Assembly: GCA_018883895.1 (NCBI GenBank)
Contig: JAHLFG010000018.1
Location: 1 to 43,018 of the forward strand
Source of the DNA: Candidatus Anaerobiospirillum merdipullorum
GTDB taxonomy: Bacteria > Pseudomonadota > Gammaproteobacteria > Enterobacterales > Succinivibrionaceae
Length of the DNA stretch: 43,018 nt
Direction: 5' to 3'
Positions 26,060 through 34,963 of the stretch are shown here, in pieces. The translations under genes were made by a program, and so were the position numbers. The stretch's first letter is position 1. Every line of letters starts with the position of its first letter. The notes below the pieces were generated by a model. It did not search any database, had not been told where the DNA came from, and saw only the letters and a list, made by a program, of their open reading frames with translations.

Positions 26060-27496
26060 ATGACACAGCTAAAGGACGAATTTTTACATGGTATTCCTTT
26101 AATGCACAAGGTGCGCTGCATTCACTTTGTGGGCATTGGCGGCGCCGGGATGTGCGGCATTGCCGAAGTGTTGCGCAATGAAGGTTATGCCGTGCAAGGC
26201 TCGGATGTCGTGGAAAGCAAGGTGACCGAGCATTTGCGCTCCCTGGGCATTAAGGTCTTTATTGGGCATGAGCGCAGTCATGTGCAAAATGTCAGCGTGG
26301 TGGTGGTGTCATCGGCCATTCATCCAGGCAATCCGGAGGTGGATGAGGCCTTACGCTTACGTATTCCGGTGGTACGCCGCGCGGAGATGCTAGGCGAGCT
26401 GATGCGTTATCGCTATGGCATTGCCGTGGCCGGTACCCATGGTAAAACTACGACCACAAGCCTGATTGCTAGTATCTATGGTAAGGCAGGTTTAGATCCG
26501 ACCTTTGTCATCGGCGGCTTACTGAACAGCGCCGGCACCAATGCGCGTTTGGGCTCATCGCGCTATTTAATTGCCGAGGCCGATGAGTCTGATGCTTCCT
26601 TCTTGCATTTACAGCCGATGGTCACCGTGGTGACCAATATTGAGCCTGATCATTTAGGCACCTATGGCGGAGATTTTGGCAAGCTACAGGATACCTTTAT
26701 TGAATTTCTCCACAATTTGCCCTTCTATGGCGTGGCCGTGGTGTGCATTGACGATCCGGTGATTGAAAAATTATTACCGCGCATCGGACGCACCGTCATC
26801 ACCTATGGCACCAAGCCCGGGGCTGATTTACAGGTGGTTGACTATGAGCCCCATGGCAGTGGCTCGCGCTTTACCATTTTGCGCAAAGATAGGGAGCCTT
26901 TGGCCGTGAGCTTGACCTTGCCGGGACTGCATATGGCCAAAAATGCCGCGGCAGCGGCGGCGGTAGCGCAGGAAGAGGGCATTGCCGATGAGGCAATTAA
27001 GCTGGCCTTTGCCACCTTTGAAGGGGTTGGGCGGCGTTTTCAGCGCTATGGCCACTTTATGGTCGGAGATAAGAAGGTAAGTTTGGTCGATGATTATGGT
27101 CATCACCCCTCGGAGGTGGCGGCGACGATTAAGGCGGTGCGCGACGGTTGGCCGGGGCGGCGTTTGGTCATGGTTTTTCAGCCCCATCGCTATAGCCGCA
27201 CGCGCGATCTGTATGAAGACTTTGTGCGCGTCTTGCAGCAAGTGGATGAATTAGTGCTCCTTGAGGTCTATAGCGCAGGTGAAGAGCCCATTGCCGGTGC
27301 TGACAGCCGCCATCTGTGCCGCTCGATTCGGGCACAAGGTAAGCTTGAGCCGCATTATGCCGAAAGCTTGGAGCAGGTCCCGGAGATCTTAGCAAGCCTG
27401 GTACAGTCAGGTGACATTGTGCTCACGCAAGGAGCGGGCTCAGTGACTAAGGCCTGTCGCTTATTGTCCACGCGCTGGCAAAAAGTGCAGGACTGA
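26060..27496 (+). CDS. murC: UDP-MurNAc:L-alanine ligase MurC
   Basis: 478-residue first Mur ligase. N-terminal [21 protein letters not shown] loop GTHGKTTTT (about 125-133), [24 protein letters not shown] and [17 protein letters not shown] are diagnostic. It adds L-alanine to UDP-MurNAc. Only 15 bases separate it from ftsQ, so there is no ddl gene in the place where E. coli has ddlB. Confidence 0.96.
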   Translation: MTQLKDEFLHGIPLMHKVRCIHFVGIGGAGMCGIAEVLRNEGYAVQGSDVVESKVTEHLRSLGIKVFIGHERSHVQNVSVVVVSSAIHPGNPEVDEALRLRIPVVRRAEMLGELMRYRYGIAVAGTHGKTTTTSLIASIYGKAGLDPTFVIGGLLNSAGTNARLGSSRYLIAEADESDASFLHLQPMVTVVTNIEPDHLGTYGGDFGKLQDTFIEFLHNLPFYGVAVVCIDDPVIEKLLPRIGRTVITYGTKPGADLQVVDYEPHGSGSRFTILRKDREPLAVSLTLPGLHMAKNAAAAAAVAQEEGIADEAIKLAFATFEGVGRRFQRYGHFMVGDKKVSLVDDYGHHPSEVAATIKAVRDGWPGRRLVMVFQPHRYSRTRDLYEDFVRVLQQVDELVLLEVYSAGEEPIAGADSRHLCRSIRAQGKLEPHYAESLEQVPEILASLVQSGDIVLTQGAGSVTKACRLLSTRWQKVQD

Positions 27497-27511
27497 GGGT
27501 AGGGTGTTTTC

Positions 27512-28261
27512 ATGGCAGGCAAGCAAAGTCGCGGACGTTTTATCATCGGGCTTATCTTTTGTGCCTTGGTGATAGGCTGCATCGTCTCTTTTGACTTACG
27601 TCTAAAAGAGGCGCTAGTTGCTGATGAAAGCTTGCCGGTGAAAAATATTGTCATCGATGGGGCTTTAAAGCGCATTGATAAGCGCGAAGTGGCTGCTTTG
27701 GCCGGGCAATTATGTGCCGGGCATAATCTGCCCATCCTCGATACCGCTCCTTTAACGCAGGCCTTGATGCAAATTCCGTGGACGGCGCGCGCTTTAGTAA
27801 AAAAGCGCATGCCCGATACCTTGGTGGTGTCCTTAGTAGAGCATGTGCCGGCGGCCTATTGGAATGACAATGGCTTGTATGATGCGGTGGCGCAACAGGT
27901 CTTTTATCCGGATTTAACGCGCTTTCATGAGCCCTTAGTCCGCCTGGCCGCGCCGCATGATGATTTGGCGCCGGAGGTCTATACCAAGGCCGTGCTCTTT
28001 ATGCGCGCCCTTAAACCCTATGGTTTGCAGATGCGCGCGGTTATGCTCGATAATATACGTTGTTTTCGTATCGAGCTTATTAACGGCACTACCTTGATCT
28101 TAGGGCGCGATAATGAACATGCGGTCGTGGCCACGCGACTTAAACGATTTTTACAGGCGATGGACCGCGCCAATTTGAATCTGTCGGCGCTTGAATATGT
28201 CGATCTCCGTTATGACAGCGGTTTTGCCGTACGCGAACGTGCGGTTTTGAAGCAGGAATGA
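27512..28261 (+). CDS. ftsQ: Cell division protein FtsQ
   Basis: 249 residues. Basic cytoplasmic start (AGKQSRGRF), one membrane helix (about 10-30), a POTRA domain (VKNIVIDGALKRIDKREVAALAG...) and the beta domain with VEHVPAAYWNDNGLYDAVAQQVFYP. FtsQ recruits FtsL/FtsB and is a hub of the divisome in the inner membrane. Length is near that of E. coli FtsQ (276). It overlaps ftsA by ATGA. Confidence 0.93.
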   Translation: MAGKQSRGRFIIGLIFCALVIGCIVSFDLRLKEALVADESLPVKNIVIDGALKRIDKREVAALAGQLCAGHNLPILDTAPLTQALMQIPWTARALVKKRMPDTLVVSLVEHVPAAYWNDNGLYDAVAQQVFYPDLTRFHEPLVRLAAPHDDLAPEVYTKAVLFMRALKPYGLQMRAVMLDNIRCFRIELINGTTLILGRDNEHAVVATRLKRFLQAMDRANLNLSALEYVDLRYDSGFAVRERAVLKQE

Positions 28262-29592
28262 TTATGTTTGCCAAGAATAAGAGCAAGACGGCCGCCATTG
28301 AACGCGGCACTGAGCGCTCACTGCTCATCGGAATAGATATTGGTACCTCGTGGTTGCGTCTCATTGCCGGCACCGTGGATGCCGATGGTGCCGTTACGGT
28401 GCGTTTTTATCGGGAAGTGAAGTCCTCAGGCATGAACGCTGGATCGGTAAGCGATCTCTTTGCCCTAAGTGACGCCTTAACCTTGCTGATGCAAGATGTG
28501 GAGCCCAAACTTGGACATGCGCTAGATCATTGTCTGTTGGGTATTGCCGGACGGCATATTGAATCGCGCAATGAGCATGGTACCGCCACGGTGCAAAATC
28601 GCATTGTCTCGCGCGTGGATCGCGATCATTGCATTGAAAATGCGCGCTCGGTCAAGCTTACCGAGGGCAATCACATTATTCATGTGATCCCGCAGTTTTA
28701 TACCTGTGACAATGGCAGTGAAATCATTAACCCCATCGGGCTGTCGGCCATGCGCGTAGAGGTGCAGGTGCATATTATTTCCTGTAGCCGCGATCAGGAA
28801 AACAATCTGCGCTCGGCCATTCAACGCGTGTCCTCAGATGTAATGATCGATCGCTTTGTCTTTACCGGCATTGCCGCCGCCGATGCGGTCTTATCGCTTG
28901 ATGATAAGAATATTGGCGTCTGCCTTATCGATTATGGTGCCGGCACGGTCAATGTTGCAGTCTATGACAGACAGCGTTTGATTATCTCCTTTGGCCTCGA
29001 GCGTGGCGGTAACGCCATTACGCGCGCCATTGCCTTACGCTATGGCCTGCCTTTGTCTTTGGCCGAAGAGATTAAGTGTAAATACGGGGCGGCAAGCTCT
29101 ACTTTGCTGTCAGAGAGCGATCGCAAGATGTCGCTGCAAGTCTCAGTTGGCGGTGCGGACGGGCAGGATGAAAAGGTCTTTATCTCCAAGGCAGATTTGG
29201 CCGATGTTATTGCCTCGGGACTGCAGGATGTGTTCAATGCCGTGAGCGATCAGATTGAGCATTGCTCGCGCGATATGGGCATTGTGCTCAATTTAGGCGC
29301 CGGCTTTGTGCTTACCGGTGGAGTGGCTAAAACGCGCTCAATTGAAAAGCTCGCGACCTTGGCGCTATCCCCTAATGGTTATGATTTAGTTAAGGTCAAA
29401 GTGGGCAATCCGCGCGGCGTGACGTGGTGTGATGACAGCCCTGTGGGCCCTGACAAGGCAGTAAGCGTGGGTCTGTTGCGCTTTGGACGCTCAGATCTCG
29501 ATGATAGATTGCAAGGGGAGCAAGGAGCGCAGCAGGAAAAGGGTAGTTCGCTGTGGGCCAAGATTAAAGAGTGGTTTCATAAAGAACTTTGA
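28258..29592 (+). CDS. ftsA: Cell division protein FtsA
   Basis: 444-residue actin-like ATPase that tethers FtsZ filaments to the membrane. Visible are the phosphate-1 motif GIDIGTSWLRLIAG, GIAGRHIES in the 1C domain, CLIDYGAGTVNVAVY and LTGGVAKTRSIEKLA, and an amphipathic C-terminal helix LWAKIKEWFHKEL that serves as membrane anchor. The ATG overlapping the ftsQ stop (28258) is chosen, but a second ATG two codons later is equally possible. Confidence 0.95.
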   Translation: MIMFAKNKSKTAAIERGTERSLLIGIDIGTSWLRLIAGTVDADGAVTVRFYREVKSSGMNAGSVSDLFALSDALTLLMQDVEPKLGHALDHCLLGIAGRHIESRNEHGTATVQNRIVSRVDRDHCIENARSVKLTEGNHIIHVIPQFYTCDNGSEIINPIGLSAMRVEVQVHIISCSRDQENNLRSAIQRVSSDVMIDRFVFTGIAAADAVLSLDDKNIGVCLIDYGAGTVNVAVYDRQRLIISFGLERGGNAITRAIALRYGLPLSLAEEIKCKYGAASSTLLSESDRKMSLQVSVGGADGQDEKVFISKADLADVIASGLQDVFNAVSDQIEHCSRDMGIVLNLGAGFVLTGGVAKTRSIEKLATLALSPNGYDLVKVKVGNPRGVTWCDDSPVGPDKAVSVGLLRFGRSDLDDRLQGEQGAQQEKGSSLWAKIKEWFHKEL

Positions 29593-29620
29593 GCTAATTA
29601 CAAGAACTTTTGTGATTTCT

Positions 29621-29629
29621 TGCTAAGAT
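29621..29629 (+). promoter_or_regulatory. Extended -10 promoter of the first ftsZ
   Basis: TGCTAAGAT (TGn + TAAGAT) in the 67-base ftsA-ftsZ gap, without a good -35. It is preceded by TTCT, and the whole TTCTTGCTAAGATAGC is repeated almost exactly upstream of the second ftsZ. It would give ftsZ extra transcription independent of the mra promoter. Confidence 0.5.
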
Positions 29630-29659
29630 AGCTTTAGTGGTGATGAATAGGATAGGTTT

Positions 29660-31078
29660 ATGAGCGATTTTAAGGTGGCGGCCGTGTCGAATAGCGCGGC
29701 AGATACAAATATCCATCCAGCTAATAATTGCGTTATTCGCGTCATTGGTGTGGGTGGCGGTGGCGGTAATTCACTGCAACATATGATTAATCAAAGTTTA
29801 GATGGCGTGGAATTTATTGCCATCAATACTGATACCCAAGCTTTGAGCAAATCTACGGCCCCCACTAAGGTGCAAATTGGCGTCAAACTTACCAATGGTT
29901 TAGGCGCCGGTTGCGATCCCAATAAGGGGCGCAAGGCGGCAGAAGAGAGTAAAGAGGATATTAAAAAGCTGCTCCTAGGCTCTGACATGGTCTTTATCAC
30001 CGCCGGCATGGGTGGTGGTACCGGAACCGGCGCGGCGCCGATAATTGCCGAGATTGCCAAGGAAACCGGCGCCTTGACGGTGGCCGTAGTGACCAAGCCT
30101 TTTCGCTTTGAAGGCAAGCGCCATATGATTAATGCCCAGGCCGGTATTTCTGATCTGTCAAAGAATGTCGACAGCTTAATTGTGATTGACAATGACAAGC
30201 TGTTAAAGAATTTAGGGGCGAATGTCTCCATCGTCAACGCCTTTAATGAGGCCAATGATGTGCTCTTAAATGCCGTCAAAGGCATTACCGACGCCATTAC
30301 GCGCCCGGGCTATATCAATCTTGATTTTGCCGATGTCCGTACCGTCTTAATGGGACGAGGGCATGCGATGATCGGCAATGGTATGGGTAAGGGTGCCAAC
30401 TTTGTTGAAGATGCAGTGCAACACGCCATTCACAGCCCGCTTATTGAGCAGGTTGATATTCGCTCGGCGGCAGGTCTTTTGGTCAATGCCCGTGTCAATA
30501 CCAACTTCCCGATTGTTAAATGGGAAGAAATTTGCTCGGAAATCCAGAGTTATGCCGATGAAGAGGCCGATTGCAAGATGGGTCTGTCCTTTGACGATAA
30601 ATTGGCGGAGGACGAGATTGCCGTTACCATTTTAATTACCGGTATTTCGCCGGCTGATATGTCTCAAGGCGCTGAAAGCCCGGCGGCGGTGGCACGCAAT
30701 CAAGCTTCCTTACGGCGTAATAGTACGCTTGGCAATGCCAAAGCAGATGCCGGCGGCTTCTTTAGCATGGCGCAAAATCATGCCCTAAGTGGTTTTGGCG
30801 CTAGCACTCAACCGTCAGCTTCTAGTGCCACCTTTAGTGCCGGCATTAGCGCGCCGACTCCGGCCGGGGGCAATGACAATAGTCAGGTAAGTCCCTTAAG
30901 CTTTGGTAGTGCCCCGTCTAGCCTGCGCCCTGAGAGTGGTGCGCAAGTGCAAATGAGCCCCAATCAGGCCCCGACCGGGGGAGCTGAGGTGCCGGTAGGC
31001 GGCGTGGGGCAAATGAGTGCGGCGGAAAGTCAAGATCTGTGGTCGGTGCCGCCGATTTTACGCAATAAAGCTGATTAA
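29660..31078 (+). CDS. ftsZ: Cell division GTPase FtsZ, copy 1
   Basis: 472-residue tubulin-like GTPase that forms the Z-ring. Residues 1-25 are an N-terminal extension; GTP-binding motifs are GVGGGGGNS (about 30-38), GGGTGTG (118-124) and the T7-loop N220-x-D222-F-A-D225, so catalytic residues are intact. ITRPG before the T7 loop is retained, as in E. coli. A Ser/Ala/Gly/Gln/Pro-rich linker of over 100 residues leads to the C-terminal peptide LWSVPPILRNKAD, the counterpart of the E. coli tail (DIPAFLRKQAD) that binds FtsA and ZipA. It is the more canonical of the two tandem copies. It is followed by an intrinsic terminator. Confidence 0.96.
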   Translation: MSDFKVAAVSNSAADTNIHPANNCVIRVIGVGGGGGNSLQHMINQSLDGVEFIAINTDTQALSKSTAPTKVQIGVKLTNGLGAGCDPNKGRKAAEESKEDIKKLLLGSDMVFITAGMGGGTGTGAAPIIAEIAKETGALTVAVVTKPFRFEGKRHMINAQAGISDLSKNVDSLIVIDNDKLLKNLGANVSIVNAFNEANDVLLNAVKGITDAITRPGYINLDFADVRTVLMGRGHAMIGNGMGKGANFVEDAVQHAIHSPLIEQVDIRSAAGLLVNARVNTNFPIVKWEEICSEIQSYADEEADCKMGLSFDDKLAEDEIAVTILITGISPADMSQGAESPAAVARNQASLRRNSTLGNAKADAGGFFSMAQNHALSGFGASTQPSASSATFSAGISAPTPAGGNDNSQVSPLSFGSAPSSLRPESGAQVQMSPNQAPTGGAEVPVGGVGQMSAAESQDLWSVPPILRNKAD

Positions 31079-31094
31079 GTTTGCCTTGCAGGAG

Positions 31095-31119
31095 AAAACC
31101 GGCCACGTGCCGGTTTTTT
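31095..31119 (+). terminator. Intrinsic terminator between the two ftsZ genes
   Basis: AAAACCGGC and GCCGGTTTT form a perfect 9-bp stem with a 5-base loop ending in a run of six Ts. It separates the first ftsZ, and the mra operon with it, from the second ftsZ. Confidence 0.88.
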
Positions 31120-31164
31120 AAACGTCAGTTGCCGCAGTTAATTGCGGTAAAATTCTTTCTTTCT

Positions 31165-31173
31165 TGTTAAGAT
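31165..31173 (+). promoter_or_regulatory. Extended -10 promoter of the second ftsZ
   Basis: TGTTAAGAT within TTCTTGTTAAGATAGC, differing in one base from the element upstream of copy 1. It lies after the terminator, so the second ftsZ and the YrbL-like gene should form their own transcription unit. Confidence 0.55.
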
Positions 31174-31209
31174 AGCGGCATAAATTTTGCGCAAGTTTAC
31201 AAGGTCATT

Positions 31210-32580
31210 ATGAGTGAGTTTAAGGTGGCGGCAGTATCCAATGCCGCAGTTGGCAATAACATTAAATCGCCCAGTGAAGTCTCGATTTTAGTAGTCGGCG
31301 TGGGTGGCGGCGGGTGCAATGCGCTGCAACACATGATTAATCAAAGCCTGCCGGGGGTATCATTTATTGCGGTCAATACCGATAGCGTGGCATTGTCGCG
31401 CAATACCTCACCGGTTAAGGTGCAAATTGGCGTTAATCTTACCCATGGCTTGGGCTCAGGTTGTAATCCGACGGTGGGCCGCAAGGCAGCCGAGGAGAGC
31501 CATGATGATCTCAAGCGCTTATTACAAAATGGTAATCTTATCTTTATCACCGCTGGCATGGGTGGTGGTACGGGTACGGGCGCGGCGCCTTTAATTGCCG
31601 AGATTGCCAAAAAAGAGTGTCGCGCGCTTACCGTGGGCGTGGTCACCAAGCCCTTTAAATTTGAAGGTAAGTCCCATATGGTCAACGCCCAGGCCGGTAT
31701 TACTGAACTGTCCAAGTATGTTGACAGCTTAATTGTTATTGATAACAATAAGTTGCTTACCAATTTAGGGGCTAATGTCTCGATTTTAAATGCCTTTAAT
31801 GCCGCCAATGATGTGCTCTATCGCGCGGTCTTTGGCATTAATTCCATTATTACCAATGCCGACTATATGAACGTCGACTTTAATGATGTGCGCCTGGTGA
31901 TGGAGGATGCTGGTCTCGCAGTCGTCGGTATCGGCCATGGCAAGGGTCCTACCTTTGTGGAAGATGCGGTGGCTCAGGCGGTGCGCAATCCTTTAATTGA
32001 CAATGTCGATGTGCGCTCGGCCACCGGTATTATCGTGCATACGCGGGTCAACCCCAACTTTGGCATTGGCCGCTGGCAGATGATTAATGAGGCGCTGCAA
32101 AAGTATGTCTCTGAAGAGAGCGACTATGGCAGCAAGATCGGCATGAACTTTGATGATAAGCTGGCCGAAGATGAGATTGTGGTCACCATCATCATGACCG
32201 GCATCTCCCAAGAGCAACCGGGCACGCAAGATGCGGTGCGGGTGCCAAGCGCCTTACGCCGCCATGGCGATGCCGCGCCTGCAGTAGGCGGCAGCGACTT
32301 TTTCACGCAGGTGTTAAAGGGGGGTACGCCTACCATTAAACGTGACTTTAGCACCAGCACGCCCACCCAGGCCACGGCTACTTCTACGCTTACTACTGCC
32401 TCGGCGACGATAACTGAAGTGCCAAATAATGGCACCGAGAGCGCAGCAGCTACAGCTGCAGAAGTTAAGGTCGCTCCGGCCCCGGCTGAAATTGCTGTTT
32501 CCGGCATGAGCTCTAGCGAGGGCAATGGGGATGAGAGTTTGTGGGTGGTCCCGCCGATTTTACGCGGTCGCGCTGACTAA
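31210..32580 (+). CDS. ftsZ: Cell division GTPase FtsZ, copy 2 (tandem paralogue)
   Basis: 456-residue second FtsZ. It shares the start MS(D/E)FKVAAVSN with copy 1, and 92 of the first 135 aligned positions are identical (counted by eye, no gaps). GTP motifs GVGGGGCNA and GGGTGTG (118-124) and T7-loop N221-x-D223-F-N-D226 are intact, so GTPase activity is expected. Differences: ITRPG has become ITNAD, NDKLL is NNKLL, and the T7 loop has Asn for Ala. The linker is Ala/Thr-rich. The tail LWVVPPILRGRAD is nearly identical to copy 1. Not a pseudogene by any visible sign. Whether it co-assembles with copy 1 or has another role cannot be told from sequence. Confidence 0.95.
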   Translation: MSEFKVAAVSNAAVGNNIKSPSEVSILVVGVGGGGCNALQHMINQSLPGVSFIAVNTDSVALSRNTSPVKVQIGVNLTHGLGSGCNPTVGRKAAEESHDDLKRLLQNGNLIFITAGMGGGTGTGAAPLIAEIAKKECRALTVGVVTKPFKFEGKSHMVNAQAGITELSKYVDSLIVIDNNKLLTNLGANVSILNAFNAANDVLYRAVFGINSIITNADYMNVDFNDVRLVMEDAGLAVVGIGHGKGPTFVEDAVAQAVRNPLIDNVDVRSATGIIVHTRVNPNFGIGRWQMINEALQKYVSEESDYGSKIGMNFDDKLAEDEIVVTIIMTGISQEQPGTQDAVRVPSALRRHGDAAPAVGGSDFFTQVLKGGTPTIKRDFSTSTPTQATATSTLTTASATITEVPNNGTESAAATAAEVKVAPAPAEIAVSGMSSSEGNGDESLWVVPPILRGRAD

Positions 32581-32594
32581 AGGAGTGCTCTGCG

Positions 32595-33233
32595 GTGAGT
32601 ATTATGTCTTTGCTTTATGGCAGGCGTTATCCGCCGCTTAACTTGGATTTTGCCTCTTTGCGCGAGATTGGCGCGGGAAGCAATCGGCGTTGCTTTGTTG
32701 ATCCGCGTCAGCCGGACTTACTGTATAAGTTAAGTAAGCCCGGCTGCAATGCCATCACCAAAAATGAGATCGCTTATTTCAATTTTTTAAAGAAGCATCA
32801 GATCCCATTTACCCATATTCCTGAGTTCTATGGCGGTTTTTACTGCCAGCATGAGCTTGGTTTGGTGCAAAGCTATATTGCAAGTGATAGTAGCAAGGAG
32901 GTCTTAGGCTTAGATCAACTGCTCTTGCGCCCCGATCTGCTCCAAATCTTGCCACCCACAGAGCTGCAACAGGCCTATGAAGAGTTAAAGCATTATCTTT
33001 TAACCTACAATGTCCTGCCGGCAGATATGTTTTGCCACAATGTGCTCTTGGTCAAAGAAAAAGTAAGCGGCAAGATAAAACTCTATTTAATTGATGGCCT
33101 CGGCCCGCATTTGCTCATCCCCATCAATGTACTGTTACGTAAGTTTGGTAGGCGGACTATCTTAAAGCAGTGCCATAAGTTCTGCCTTAGTGTGGCCGCC
33201 ACCAGTGGCGGACGCATGCAATTAGAGCCCTAG
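32595..33233 (+). CDS. yrbL: YrbL family kinase-like protein
   Basis: 212 residues resembling the PhoP-network protein YrbL, a small family with a protein-kinase-like fold and no established function. Visible are a glycine-rich loop-like REIGAGSNRRCFVDP (about 24-38) followed by LLYKLS with a candidate Lys, FCHNVLLV (with the Asn of a kinase catalytic loop) and YLIDGLGPH (DFG-like Asp). A canonical HRD is not obvious, so activity is uncertain. The GTG start has AGGAG 9 bases upstream. It follows the second ftsZ by 14 bases with no terminator, so the two are probably co-transcribed. Confidence 0.75.
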   Translation: MSIMSLLYGRRYPPLNLDFASLREIGAGSNRRCFVDPRQPDLLYKLSKPGCNAITKNEIAYFNFLKKHQIPFTHIPEFYGGFYCQHELGLVQSYIASDSSKEVLGLDQLLLRPDLLQILPPTELQQAYEELKHYLLTYNVLPADMFCHNVLLVKEKVSGKIKLYLIDGLGPHLLIPINVLLRKFGRRTILKQCHKFCLSVAATSGGRMQLEP

Positions 33234-33254
33234 CGTCATACGTCTTTATGCCCA

Positions 33255-33272
33255 CTGAAGCTTAAGCTTCAG
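33255..33272. repeat. 18-bp perfect palindrome
   Basis: CTGAAGCTTAAGCTTCAG is fully self-complementary. It lies 22 bases after the YrbL-like gene and about 70 bases before the lpxC -10. It lacks a T-run, so it may be a regulator binding site or an RNA 3' end stem rather than an intrinsic terminator. Confidence 0.5.
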
Positions 33273-33337
33273 GGAACTTTAGGGGATCCGCTACGGTCTA
33301 AATATTTAGGCATAACTGCTACTTTTTTGCAGAGCAA

Positions 33338-33346
33338 TGCTAAGAT
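33338..33346 (+). promoter_or_regulatory. Extended -10 promoter of lpxC
   Basis: TGCTAAGAT, identical to the element upstream of the first ftsZ, about 63 bases before lpxC. No good -35. Confidence 0.5.
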
Positions 33347-33408
33347 GACTTTTTTGTAATAAAATACACTACTGTACGTAAAGCAGAGCACCGTAGAAAA
33401 GAGGCTAC

Positions 33409-34344
33409 ATGATTAAGCAACGCACGATTAAAAAAGCGTTCTCCGCTGCCGGAATTGGTTTACACTCCGGTTCTAAGGTCACCGTCAGCTTTCGTCCGGC
33501 TCCGGCGGATACGGGACTTATTTACACGCGTACCGACTTAAATCCTCCGGTATCCATTAAGTGCGCTCCCGAGGCGGTACGTGATACCCAATTGTGCACC
33601 GCCTTAGTGAATTTAGACGGCGTCAGAATTTCCACCGTCGAGCATTTAACTGCCGCTTTGTCCGCCTTGGGCATTGATAATCTCTATATTGATGTCAACG
33701 CACCGGAGATCCCGGTGATGGATGGCTCGGCACAACCCTTTATTTATTTGTTTGAAGCCATCGGCGTACAGGATTTACCACAGGCCAAACGTTATTTGCG
33801 CGTGGCACGTAAGGTGCGCGTTGAGGATGGCGAGAAGTGGGCGGAATTAAATCCCAGTCACGGTGGTTTTCAATTAGACTTGACCATTGATTTTAATCAT
33901 CCGGCCATTGAGCGCGATTTACAGCACTTGGTCTTCAATTTCACCGGGCGCGGTTTTGCCTCTGAGCTGTCGCGGGCACGCACCTTCTGCTTTATGCGCG
34001 ATGTGGAATATATGCATGCGCATAATTTAGCCTTAGGCGGCTCCTTGGAAAATGCGGTGGTGCTAGATGACTATCGCGTGGTCAATCCCGATGGTTTGCG
34101 CTATCCCAATGAATTTGTCAAACATAAGATGTTAGACGCTATTGGCGATCTTTATATGTCCGGGCATAGCATCTTGGGTAGCTTTAAGGCCTTTAAGACC
34201 GGCCATAAGCTTAACAATATGTTATTGCGCGCTTTTTTAAGTGACGCCAAGAATTACGAGCTCATTTCCTTTGTCGATAGTGCCGCACAGGAGCACAGTG
34301 GCGCCTTTGAGTTTATCGATGGTCGCATCTCCGAGCTTGCCTAA
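33409..34344 (+). CDS. lpxC: UDP-3-O-acyl-N-acetylglucosamine deacetylase LpxC
   Basis: 311-residue zinc deacetylase, committed step of lipid A synthesis. Zinc ligands fit the family: His79 ([10 protein letters not shown]), His239 and Asp243 ([10 protein letters not shown]), with His266 (TGHKLNN) as the catalytic base. It starts with [20 protein letters not shown]. Length matches E. coli (305). In E. coli the gene also closes the division cluster but is followed by secM-secA; here ampD follows, overlapping its 3' end. Confidence 0.96.
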   Translation: MIKQRTIKKAFSAAGIGLHSGSKVTVSFRPAPADTGLIYTRTDLNPPVSIKCAPEAVRDTQLCTALVNLDGVRISTVEHLTAALSALGIDNLYIDVNAPEIPVMDGSAQPFIYLFEAIGVQDLPQAKRYLRVARKVRVEDGEKWAELNPSHGGFQLDLTIDFNHPAIERDLQHLVFNFTGRGFASELSRARTFCFMRDVEYMHAHNLALGGSLENAVVLDDYRVVNPDGLRYPNEFVKHKMLDAIGDLYMSGHSILGSFKAFKTGHKLNNMLLRAFLSDAKNYELISFVDSAAQEHSGAFEFIDGRISELA

Positions 34345-34900
34345 GACATCGTACCTGCATCCTTTGGAAGTTAAATCAGGCTGGGTGCAGGGCGTGCGGC
34401 AGGTGCCTACCTGCCGCTGTGGGGCTCGCCCACAACCGATGGATATCTCCCTGATTGTCATTCATGGCATTTCCCTGCCGCCGGGGCATTTTGGGGGGCC
34501 CTATGTCGATGATATCTTCCTCAATACCCTAGACCCTAAGGCGCATCCTTATTTTGCCCAAGTGGCGGGCATGGAAGTTTCGACGCACTTTTTTATCAAC
34601 CGTGCCGGGCGCATTACGCAATATGTCTCTTGTTTGGATAGAGCCTGGCATGCTGGGCGCTCACAATATCAGGGGCGGGCGGAATGCAATGACTATGGTA
34701 TCGGCATTGAGCTTGAGGGCACCGATACTACCCCCTATACTAAGGAGCAATACCACAGTTTGCGGCTTCTTATCGTCACCTTGCAGCAGGCCTATCCGCA
34801 AATTGGCGGGCATATTGCTGGGCATAGTGATATTGCTCCCACCCGCAAAACCGATCCCGGGCCTAGTTTTGCCTGGGAGCAAATTGCCGATTTGCGCTAA
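34319..34900 (+). CDS. ampD: N-acetyl-anhydromuramyl-L-alanine amidase AmpD
   Basis: Cytoplasmic zinc amidase that cleaves anhydro-muropeptides during wall recycling. The family core is clear: [21 protein letters not shown] (zinc His near residue 49), [45 protein letters not shown], and [15 protein letters not shown] with the second zinc His and Asp. The start is uncertain. The ATG at 34319 (193 residues) overlaps the lpxC end by 26 bases; a TTG at 34364 (178 residues) would match the homologous N-terminus GW(V/L)xG better but has no ribosome site. The conserved fold begins after either. Confidence 0.9.
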   Translation: MVASPSLPKTSYLHPLEVKSGWVQGVRQVPTCRCGARPQPMDISLIVIHGISLPPGHFGGPYVDDIFLNTLDPKAHPYFAQVAGMEVSTHFFINRAGRITQYVSCLDRAWHAGRSQYQGRAECNDYGIGIELEGTDTTPYTKEQYHSLRLLIVTLQQAYPQIGGHIAGHSDIAPTRKTDPGPSFAWEQIADLR

Positions 34901-34963
34901 CGCCCGCTTTTGGCTCACATAAGGTGGTGCTTTGCCTTCATTGGCAGAAGGCGCAAGCGTGCG

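Noticed and set aside
29791-30297. 168-codon minus-strand frame inside the first ftsZ, with a matching one (31341-31808) inside the second
   Set aside because: Their similarity to each other just follows from the similarity of the two ftsZ genes; no start signals.
31210-32580. Second ftsZ as a decaying pseudogene
   Set aside because: Reading frame is full length, catalytic and tail motifs are intact and it has its own promoter and ribosome site region.
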